NCBI GenBank assembly: GCA_016839555.1
Contig: JAEOUA010000011.1
Span: forward strand, 186,001 to 250,000
Source: Promethearchaeota archaeon
Lineage (GTDB): Archaea; Asgardarchaeota; Lokiarchaeia; Sigyniarchaeales; SOKP01
DNA length: 64,000 bases
Reading direction: 5' to 3'
Shown here: positions 17,314-24,300 of the stretch, in pieces
Numbering within the stretch: the first letter of the stretch is position 1
How the letters are laid out: each line of letters opens with the position of its first letter
The notes under the pieces: generated by a model
Databases searched by the model: none
Seen by the model: only the letters and a program-made list of their open reading frames with translations
What the model was told of the DNA's origin: nothing
Made by a program: the position numbers and the translations under genes

Positions 17314-18168
17314 TTAATCCATTTTGTATCCGCATTTTGGACATTTGAAGTCAAGTGGTAAATTAATTTTAGCTTTGTTTCCACACGATGGACAATACCA
17401 GAATGCTTGTTCTCTACTTTTAATTAAATAAGAAGATTTTTGACCAATTAATAAGTCCAGTGATTTTCTCTTAAAATAGGATTTAGGTTTACCACATATA
17501 ATACATTTCCAATTATTAGGTAATTCTTCCATTATAACTTGATCCCCACATTCCATACATTCCCAAATTATTTGTTCGTCTTGAACAAAACTTAAATATT
17601 TTTTTTGAAAATAGGATTTAAGTTGTCCACATGAAGGACACAGCCAATCTTCAGGTAAATTTTCTATTGAAATCTGAAAGCCACAACCCTGACATTCCCA
17701 AAGTGGTATACTTTCTTTCTTTAGTAAGGATTTATTATCAAATGCATTATCCAAGATTTGCAATATTTCATAAGCTTTTCTTTCTCTCTCAGCAATAAAA
17801 ATTAATCGAGATGAAATTTCATTTAAAGCTTCTTTATGTGCAATCTCAGCAAAATTTGGGTAAATCTCACGCCAAGCTTTAAGTTGCTCTCTGAGAGCAA
17901 CAGTAAGATTATCATATGTTTTTTCAATAGAAGGAATATCTCCAAATAGAGAAGAGGGTATTTTTAAGGAATTCTTATTTTCAATTTTTTTTAATAATAA
18001 ATAACTCCATTTTGCAAGTTCTTTTTTTAGGTCTGCTAAATTTAAAAAGAAGTTCGCAATTATTAGGAATCCATCTTCTTTTGCTTGATTAGAAAATAGT
18101 TCAAAAAGACATCTCATATGAGACTGATATAGATACGAAAACATTAAATTTTTAATTGTCCTTTCCAT
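17314..18168 (-). CDS. Rubrerythrin-like helical domain with three rubredoxin-type ribbons
   Basis: A 284-residue protein. Residues 1-145 form a helical bundle resembling the rubrerythrin/ferritin-like fold; three rubredoxin-like CxxC...CxxC ribbons follow (C159/162/177/180, C204/207/222/225, C259/262/276/279). Ribbons one and two share the pattern LP-x-x-W-x-C-x-x-C-G-x-x-K-S-Y-F, so they arose by duplication. At the places where rubrerythrins have ExxH iron ligands this protein has Lys/Leu (near 48-51) and ERER (127-130), so the diiron site appears lost. It may be an electron carrier or a zinc-binding structural protein rather than a peroxidase. It sits between isocitrate dehydrogenase and a slipin gene, all on the minus strand. 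Confidence 0.7.
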   Translation of the reverse strand: MERTIKNLMFSYLYQSHMRCLFELFSNQAKEDGFLIIANFFLNLADLKKELAKWSYLLLKKIENKNSLKIPSSLFGDIPSIEKTYDNLTVALREQLKAWREIYPNFAEIAHKEALNEISSRLIFIAERERKAYEILQILDNAFDNKSLLKKESIPLWECQGCGFQISIENLPEDWLCPSCGQLKSYFQKKYLSFVQDEQIIWECMECGDQVIMEELPNNWKCIICGKPKSYFKRKSLDLLIGQKSSYLIKSREQAFWYCPSCGNKAKINLPLDFKCPKCGYKMD

Positions 18169-18235
18169 CGCAGATTTTACTTAGATTTTTTAACCTCATT
18201 AAAATAATAGATATGATAAAAATAGAATGCAAAGT

Positions 18236-19000
18236 TTATTTATCAAATTTCTTTAAAAAATTACTAATCTCTGAAGGCATAAAGATAATTATCTTTTGAG
18301 AAGGCTCTTGGGAAATGTCTTGTATCGTTTGTAAAGTGCGCAAACTTAGAGCTCCTGGAGTTTGGGATAATATTTTTGCCGCTTCAGCAATATTCTTAGA
18401 AGCTTCATATTCTCCTTCTGAGGCAATAATTGCTGCTCTCTTTTCACGCTCTTTTTCTGCTTGAACAGCCATAGCACGCTTCATATTTTCGGGTAATTCT
18501 ATTTGTTGGATTTTTATTTGTGTAATTTGTATTCCCCAATCTCTTGTTTCTTCATCAACAACCTTTCGAATCTCCCTTGAAATCTTTTCTCTTTGCGTTA
18601 AAACTTCATCTAATTCCATATTTCCAATTACATCCCGTAAAGCCCCTTGTGTATAATTGAGCACCGCTCTCATAAAATTTTCAATCTTTGTTGTTGCATA
18701 TTCAGGATTAATCACTCGATAAAACACAGACGTATCTATTGTGATTGGGATATTATCTTTAGAAATGATTTCTTGCCGAGCAATGTCCAATGTTTTGATC
18801 CTTAAATCAATCTTAATTCCTTTTTCGATTACTGGTAATAAAAAGATTATCCCTGGTCCTACCGTTCTTTTATATCTTCCAAAGCGAAAAATAACCAATC
18901 TTCGGTATTCGGTTACAGTTTTTAAACTTACTCCCATTATAATGAGTATAATGACGGAAATAGTAACAACAAGTCCGATGATTAATAATAAATTTACCAT
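18236..19000 (-). CDS. SPFH-domain slipin/stomatin-like membrane protein
   Basis: A 254-residue prohibitin-homology protein. An N-terminal membrane anchor (about residues 4-26) is followed by the SPFH domain: EYRRLVIFRFGRY, GPGIIFLLPVIEKGIKIDLR, then RQEIISKDNIPITIDTSVFY and the helix ALRDVIGNMELDEVLTQREK. The C-terminal helical part (MAVQAEKEREKRAAIIASEG) drives oligomerisation. Slipins scaffold membrane microdomains and often pair with NfeD proteases; no NfeD gene is adjacent here. It has a clean start: ATG at 19000 with GAGGTT upstream. Confidence 0.92.
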   Translation of the reverse strand: MVNLLLIIGLVVTISVIILIIMGVSLKTVTEYRRLVIFRFGRYKRTVGPGIIFLLPVIEKGIKIDLRIKTLDIARQEIISKDNIPITIDTSVFYRVINPEYATTKIENFMRAVLNYTQGALRDVIGNMELDEVLTQREKISREIRKVVDEETRDWGIQITQIKIQQIELPENMKRAMAVQAEKEREKRAAIIASEGEYEASKNIAEAAKILSQTPGALSLRTLQTIQDISQEPSQKIIIFMPSEISNFLKKFDK

Positions 19001-19168
19001 TGTTTTAACCTCTTATTTACTTAATGAAGCTCGCTATTTAAAAATTATAATATGATTATTATTTTTCTATAAAAACTTATATTATTTTATCAATAGACAT
19101 CAAAAAGAGTTAAAGGATTAAAGAGAGGATTACTTTTTAATTTATATTTTAGAAAAAAAAAATTTTCT

Positions 19169-19882
19169 TCACAAAAAACTTTTAACTTTATTAATATCAT
19201 TTGTTATGAGGCCGTCAACTCCCCATGCTATCAATTTCTTAATCGCAATTATGGAATCAACAGTCCAAGGATGAACTCGTAAGTTATTTTCATGAGCAAA
19301 TGTGATTAACTTTTCATTAATTAATCTATAAAGCGGATGAATGGCATAACATTCTAAATTTTTTGCATTTTCGACCGCTTGTTTTTGATAACCCCATTCC
19401 TTCGACCAATTAGTTCCCGTAGGTTCTAATGATGCTATTCGCACACTTGGTTCAATTTTATGTACTTCTATTAATTCCTTATGGTTAAAGGAACTAATAA
19501 TAGTATCTTCTATAAAAGAAGAGTTTCTGAAGATATCTACGAGCGCAGATGCCATTCCTTCTGCTTTAATTTCGCACTGCAATCCGATTTTTCCCTTTGC
19601 AAGATCTATTAATTCTTGTAAGGTTGGAATTTGCTCACCCTCTTCGCACTGAAGCCTTTTTATTTCTTTTAGAGTCATATCTTTAATTAGTCCCTTATGA
19701 CCAGTAGTCCTAAAGGTATTTTCATCATGAATAATTACGATTTCTTTATCTTTTGTGAAATGCACATCAAATTCTACATAATCCGCTCCCAATTCTATAG
19801 CCCTTTCAAAAGCTTTTAAAGTATTTTCTGGAGCTTCTTTACTGGCTCCTCTATGAGCAATCAATAAAAAGTCTTTTTTCAT
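19169..19882 (-). CDS. Glycerophosphodiester phosphodiesterase
   Basis: A 237-residue GDPD-family TIM barrel. The catalytic residues are visible: H10 and R11 in IAHRGASKEAPENT, E37 and D39 in VEFDVHFTKD, and H52 in IIHDEN; a later QCEIKAE strand supplies the third metal ligand. It hydrolyses glycerophosphodiesters to glycerol phosphate and an alcohol. It has no signal peptide, so it acts in the cytosol like bacterial UgpQ. In archaea the natural substrate may be a glycerol-1-phosphate diester from lipid turnover, which is inference. Confidence 0.92.
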   Translation of the reverse strand: MKKDFLLIAHRGASKEAPENTLKAFERAIELGADYVEFDVHFTKDKEIVIIHDENTFRTTGHKGLIKDMTLKEIKRLQCEEGEQIPTLQELIDLAKGKIGLQCEIKAEGMASALVDIFRNSSFIEDTIISSFNHKELIEVHKIEPSVRIASLEPTGTNWSKEWGYQKQAVENAKNLECYAIHPLYRLINEKLITFAHENNLRVHPWTVDSIIAIKKLIAWGVDGLITNDINKVKSFL

Positions 19883-20158
19883 ATTTAACCACTTATTATA
19901 GTCTTCTACCTATACTATTTTGTTTATTTTTAGGTAAGTTATGTTATTATATAATTAAAAAAATTTATAATATATAATAAATATTGTAAATAAATTTATA
20001 TTTTTAAAACCAAACATCTATATACTTTCCCGATTGTTAATAAATTGTTTTGAAATGTTTTGAATAAGTTTAAATATAGGAATTTATTTTAAATGTAAGT
20101 TAAGGTTAATTTTTTTAATAAAAGCGTGCAAAAAAAAATAATAAGGTGACCTACATAG

Positions 20159-20413
20159 ATGAGATTCTGCCCAAATTGCGATAATATCTTAATTCCAAAA
20201 GATGGGAAGCTTTATTGTCAAGCCTGCGAAGAATATTTCGAGCTTGGAAAGAATGATAAGGATTATACCATTAGCAAAAAAATCCATCACGATGATCGTG
20301 AGAAGAGTTCCCGGGTTTTAAAGAAGAGTTCTAGAGTTAAATCAACGATTTCGATTGAAGATCGGAAAGCTTATGAAGAATTTTTTACGAACTCGGAGGA
20401 AGGATCTTATTAA
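20159..20413 (+). CDS. RPB9/TFS-like N-terminal zinc ribbon protein, C-ribbon missing
   Basis: An 84-residue protein. The first 26 residues are the N-terminal zinc ribbon of RPB9/RpoM/TFS (FCPNCDNILIPKDGKLYCQA, then CEEYF). The remaining part is a charged linker with a repeated KSSRV motif (twice) and ends at SNSEEGSY-like acidic residues. TFS proteins are normally about 105-110 residues with a second, catalytic zinc ribbon carrying a conserved Asp-Glu pair; that ribbon is absent and no frame continues it. It may bind RNA polymerase without stimulating cleavage. An AAGGTGA site lies about ten bases before the ATG. Confidence 0.7.
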   Translation: MRFCPNCDNILIPKDGKLYCQACEEYFELGKNDKDYTISKKIHHDDREKSSRVLKKSSRVKSTISIEDRKAYEEFFTNSEEGSY

Positions 20414-20609
20414 TTTTCTTAACTTGTTTTAGAAATAGATATATTCTTATTCTTACTCGAAATATATCACTTCAAATTTATTTTTGTTTGATTTATTTAT
20501 ATTTAATTTAAATTAAAATATCTTCAAAATTTAAAAACTTAAAATATTTTCAAAATTTAAATTATATATCAAAAAATATCAAAAAAAATAAGATATTAGG
20601 AAAATAAAA

Positions 20610-21008
20610 ATGTCAGAAAAAAAAGAAAAAGGGAAGAAACTTAAAGGATTAGCAAAAATTCTAGATGATAATTTATCTCCTTTAAATCAGAATAAAAAAT
20701 TTAAAGAAGAATATAAAGATGCCGATATAAAGATTCTTATAAATGCTGTTGACGGGCGATGGGCTGCATTAATAAAAATTATTAAGGGTATAATTGAAGT
20801 GGAAGGTGTTAGAAACAACAAGGAGGAAATTACAAAAGAGAAGTTAGGATGGGACGGAAAATTAGAGACAACCACTGAAATTTTATTGAATATTGCGATG
20901 GGTAAAATATCTACACTATCATTCATGGGAAAACTCATAACGCGAAAAATTAAAATCAAAAATATGAAAAAAGTGATGGTATTAACTAACTTATTCGCTT
21001 TGCTTTAA
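20610..21008 (+). CDS. SCP2-type sterol/lipid-carrier domain protein
   Basis: A 132-residue protein with the sterol-carrier-protein-2 fold pattern: DGRWAALIKIIKGIIEVEGV, then the LGWDGKLETTTEILLNIAMG helix-turn, then KISTLSFMGKLITRKIKIKN. The glycine-containing GKL.TRKIKI segment is equivalent to the family's G-x-hydrophobic-K-hydrophobic-x-G-D strand. SCP2 domains hold hydrophobic ligands such as fatty acyl chains. A charged N-terminal tail (about 18 residues, Lys-rich) is extra. No operon partner is evident. The lipid ligand in an archaeon with ether lipids is unknown. Confidence 0.72.
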   Translation: MSEKKEKGKKLKGLAKILDDNLSPLNQNKKFKEEYKDADIKILINAVDGRWAALIKIIKGIIEVEGVRNNKEEITKEKLGWDGKLETTTEILLNIAMGKISTLSFMGKLITRKIKIKNMKKVMVLTNLFALL

Positions 21009-21236
21009 TCTATAATTTTTTATTATTATAAAAGATTAATCTAAAGTATCAAATATTTTAAAAATTTTATTTTCTCTATAGATTATTTTCATTTGAATAA
21101 GATTCAGATATATCAATAGAAAATTATTAAATTAAGTTATAAGGAAATAAATTCTTATTATTTAGGTTTAATTAAGAAATTTTCACGTTTTATTTATCTC
21201 TATCTTAATTTGAAAGAAAATCATGCTAAATATAAT

Positions 21237-21674
21237 TTATAGATTTAGTTTAAATGTGTGTGTAAGAGATTCCAATTTCTCTGATAGATTATTGATATCG
21301 GCCCGAGTTAAATCATTTAATAAAACTGTTTTATCAGATTCAGAGATATCTGAAAATTTATTGAGAAATTTTCGTAAAAAGAATACTTTTTTGACAGGAG
21401 TATTTCTAATATCTAAAATTGTTTTATTAATAAGAAGTTGAGGTATAGAATATTGTTTTTCAGCTTTATCCTTATATAAGTCTTTCTGTAAGATACCCTC
21501 ATTTTTAAATATTATATTTTTTAAGAGAAGATCTTCATGAATTTTTTTAATTAATTCTTCTCTGGAAAGAATGGACATTTCTGAAATTAATTTTTCCAAT
21601 TCAAGGATATTATTATTTAGGTTATCAATTTTCGAGAGAAATTCTTTCCATATTTCATTATTAGTTTTATCCAA
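21237..21674 (-). CDS. Helical protein of unknown function
   Basis: A 145-residue protein not assigned to a family. The first 50 residues are a charged amphipathic helix with Leu/Ile spacing typical of a coiled coil (IDNLNNNILELEKLISEMSI). A mixed middle part follows (KQYSIPQLLINKTILDIRNT), then another helical end with a basic patch (KKVFFLRKFLNK). No cysteines, membrane segments or catalytic motif. It diverges from the RNase III gene 84 bases away, which might mean a shared promoter region. A shorter frame on the opposite strand overlaps it but has unlikely composition. Confidence 0.5.
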   Translation of the reverse strand: MDKTNNEIWKEFLSKIDNLNNNILELEKLISEMSILSREELIKKIHEDLLLKNIIFKNEGILQKDLYKDKAEKQYSIPQLLINKTILDIRNTPVKKVFFLRKFLNKFSDISESDKTVLLNDLTRADINNLSEKLESLTHTFKLNL

Positions 21675-21757
21675 AGATCACACCATTACTATCATTCACT
21701 AAATAATAATCTGTTCTAAATTTTTAAATTTATTCAACAATTAATATTAACGTTGAG

Positions 21758-22489
21758 ATGATTGATAAAAATAATCTTGAGCAACTACAAATCTTTCTCA
21801 ATTATCATTTTCGAGACAAAAACTTATTATCTCAGGCCTTAACTACTCCACAATTAGCTCATCAAAAAGGATTAAAGGATTATGAAATTTTAGAAACCAT
21901 TGGCGATGCTGTGATAAAATTAATCTTTTTATTAAAAAAGTATAAATCTGGAGTTCGAAAGCCAGGAAAAATAACTAAAATTAAACAACAATTAGAAAAT
22001 GATGATACATTAAAAAAAATAGCTCAAAAATATTTTCATTTAGATAAATTTATACTCAAAGCTGACGCTCAAGAAATAAAGGGTACCAAAATATTAGCAG
22101 ATATATTAGAAGCATTATGCGGGGCAATGTATCTGGACTCTAACGAAAATATAAAAATTGTTGAAGAAAAAGTCATTAATAAGTTTTATGATCAGTGGGA
22201 TGACCTTGTTGAGGGATCCGCCATTTTAAATAAGAATAAATTGTTGGAGTTTTTGCAGTCAAAATTAAGATTTACTCCTACTATAAAAACAGAGTTTAAA
22301 TCATTTGGTCCTGATAATCAACCATTTTGGATTGCTAAAAATCCAAAAATTTATGATAATAATAATAGAAAATTAAAAAATATTACAAAATTTGTAAAAG
22401 ATTTAAGTTCTGAGAAAGCAAAAACAAAAAGAGAAGCGGAACAAATTTTATTTTTGAAAATACTTAAGATTTTAAAGCAAAAAATTTAA
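21758..22489 (+). CDS. rnc: Ribonuclease III (catalytic domain plus dsRNA-binding domain)
   Basis: A 243-residue RNase III of bacterial class 1 architecture. The signature helix carries YEILETIGDAV with E43, E46 and D50 in the places of the family's ERLEFLGD acidic residues; the second pair is D115 and E118 in LADILEALCGAMYLD. These form the two-metal site that cuts double-stranded RNA as a dimer. Residues about 158-240 resemble a dsRNA-binding domain (LLEFLQSKLRFTPTIKTEF ... AKTKREAEQILFLKIL), although its KKxAE helix is altered to KREAE. RNase III is rare in archaea. A zinc-ribbon gene follows 25 bases downstream and is likely co-transcribed. Targets may be rRNA precursors or structured RNA. 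Confidence 0.85.
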   Translation: MIDKNNLEQLQIFLNYHFRDKNLLSQALTTPQLAHQKGLKDYEILETIGDAVIKLIFLLKKYKSGVRKPGKITKIKQQLENDDTLKKIAQKYFHLDKFILKADAQEIKGTKILADILEALCGAMYLDSNENIKIVEEKVINKFYDQWDDLVEGSAILNKNKLLEFLQSKLRFTPTIKTEFKSFGPDNQPFWIAKNPKIYDNNNRKLKNITKFVKDLSSEKAKTKREAEQILFLKILKILKQKI

Positions 22490-22514
22490 TTTGAGAAATT
22501 TCTATTAGAGCATA

Positions 22515-22871
22515 ATGAGAGAAAAAGAAAATTATATAGTAATGCAATATAGGTGTAATTTTTGTAATGCTATGCATGATGTAAGAATTAAAAAAAAACT
22601 TTTGGAGTCTCAAAGTAAATATCCTTTCCCCTATGTATTTTTACATAATTCTATAAAGAAAGGAGAAGCGAAGGAATTATTAACCATTTTATATATCGAC
22701 CGTGATGGACGAGTTCGCGGCCAAGAAATACAAGAGTTTGGAAATGATAATCTTTTTTCAAGGGAACAAGTAATGGCAATGATAGAACCATTAATGAAGG
22801 AAATTCGGTTTCTTCGTCAAGACAATCTCAAATTAAAAAAAAAGATTGAAGAATTAAAAAATAATCATTAA
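22515..22871 (+). CDS. Zinc-knuckle/coiled-coil protein downstream of RNase III
   Basis: A 118-residue protein with a CNFCNAMHDV zinc-knuckle-like start (only two cysteines and one histidine are clear), a compact middle domain (YVFLHNSIKKGEAKELLTIL, YIDRDGRVRGQE), and a C-terminal coiled-coil helix (RQDNLKLKKKIEELKNNH). The gene begins 25 bases after the RNase III stop, so it is probably the second gene of that transcript. No family recognised. A role as an RNase III cofactor or adaptor is suggested only by position. Confidence 0.6.
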   Translation: MREKENYIVMQYRCNFCNAMHDVRIKKKLLESQSKYPFPYVFLHNSIKKGEAKELLTILYIDRDGRVRGQEIQEFGNDNLFSREQVMAMIEPLMKEIRFLRQDNLKLKKKIEELKNNH

Positions 22872-23089
22872 TATTACCAATTATTTTTAATTGAAATAGA
22901 CTAGCAAATAATATTATTAATTAATTATAATATATTTATTAGATAAAACTTAATATTTTATAGTCCTATAGCTATTACAATTATAAATACTAAAACAATA
23001 AAAAATAAAGATAGGATTTTTTTTTTAAGCTTTTTTTATTTAAGTAAAAATTAAATAAATATATACAAGAAGAAAAGGATAAGTAAGAT

Positions 23090-24250
23090 ATGCGAGAAAC
23101 AGAGCTAATGAGAGAATACGAAGAAGAAACTGGTAATTTGGCAGTAATAGATGGTGAAATAACGACTAAATATGAAAATTGGAAGAATATGAAAATAAAA
23201 GAGAAGATTAAAGAAAAAAGAAAACAAGAGTTACTAAGTTCTAAACAAACACGTAAAAAAATAAAAGAGGAATTTGATCAAGGCAAAAAAGTTGATAAAG
23301 ACTATGATCATCTTATAGTGGTTGAGAATATTCATAAAACTTATCTTCTTGGCACAACTGCTATCGCGGCTCTCCGAGGAATAAATTTAACGATCGATAA
23401 GGGAGAGTTTACGCTAATAATGGGACCTAGTGGGAGCGGAAAAACAACTCTCCTAAATTTAATTGGAGGCTTAGACACGCCAACCAGGGGTAAAATCTTC
23501 CTAGAGGGCAAAAATATTGCAACATTGAAGGATTCAGAGCTTGCAGACATCCGGAGAGACAAAATTGGCTTTGTCTTTCAATTTTATAATTTATTACCAC
23601 AAATGACAGCTTTAGAAAATGTAATGGTACCCCTTCATTTTAGTGGGAAGCTCTCAAAAAGAGGTAAAGAGAAGCGTGCAATGGACCTCCTTTCTATAGT
23701 CGGGCTAGAAGAAAGAGCGCATCATACACCGAGCGAATTAAGCGGTGGTGAGCAGCAGCGTGTTGCGGTAGCCAGAGCATTTGCAAATGATCCAGCTATT
23801 TGTGTTTTAGACGAACCAACAGGAGATTTAGATTCCAAAACAGGTATTCAAATCTTAAATCTTTTGAGGGATCTCAATAAACGAGGGGCTACTTTTATTG
23901 CAGTAAGCCACGATGCTGCGGTTTCTGAATTTGCTACTAGGACCTTACATATGAGAGATGGAAAACTTATACGTGAGGGGAAGATCGTAGGATTAAAAGA
24001 AACATACATAATGGAGATTCAAAGGAAAAATGAAGCAGAAATTAATAAAGAAAAATGCAAGAGAAAGATATATCAGTATTTATTTAACAATCAAGGGAAA
24101 AAAGAGTTCAAGATCACAGATATAGCAAATAGTATCCCAGAGCCGATATTAAAAAATTTGCCGATTCATTTTGATGACATATTAAGAGAAATAATTGAAG
24201 ATGATACGATTAAAGGACAAATTAAAGAGGATATCTTGATTTTAAAATAA
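23090..24250 (+). CDS. ABC transporter ATPase, MacB/LolD type, with charged extensions
   Basis: A 386-residue ATPase. Walker [10 protein letters not shown] is at 112-120, Q-loop Q164 ([10 protein letters not shown]), signature LSGGEQQ at 217-223, and Walker B ICVLDEP at 237-243. The [15 protein letters not shown] motif marks the MacB/LolD/FtsE mechanotransmission class. The core is flanked by an N-terminal extension of about 75 highly charged helical residues ([15 protein letters not shown]) and a C-terminal part of about 100 residues resembling a small helical domain. It is first in a five-gene same-strand run: permease, surface protein, protease, permease. Extensions of this size are not usual in LolD and may connect to cytosolic partners. 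Confidence 0.92.
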   Translation: MRETELMREYEEETGNLAVIDGEITTKYENWKNMKIKEKIKEKRKQELLSSKQTRKKIKEEFDQGKKVDKDYDHLIVVENIHKTYLLGTTAIAALRGINLTIDKGEFTLIMGPSGSGKTTLLNLIGGLDTPTRGKIFLEGKNIATLKDSELADIRRDKIGFVFQFYNLLPQMTALENVMVPLHFSGKLSKRGKEKRAMDLLSIVGLEERAHHTPSELSGGEQQRVAVARAFANDPAICVLDEPTGDLDSKTGIQILNLLRDLNKRGATFIAVSHDAAVSEFATRTLHMRDGKLIREGKIVGLKETYIMEIQRKNEAEINKEKCKRKIYQYLFNNQGKKEFKITDIANSIPEPILKNLPIHFDDILREIIEDDTIKGQIKEDILILK

Positions 24251-24300
24251 AATTTTAATTAAAATCTCCTAAAAAATCGAAATAAGTATCAAAAAACGAT

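Noticed and set aside
22960..23045. Hydrophobic minus-strand reading (KKILSLFFIVLVFIIVIAIG)
   Set aside because: It looks like a small membrane segment, but the frame has no ATG, GTG or TTG after the upstream stop and no ribbon of conserved sequence or ribosome-binding site; probably a by-product of poly-T and AT-rich DNA.
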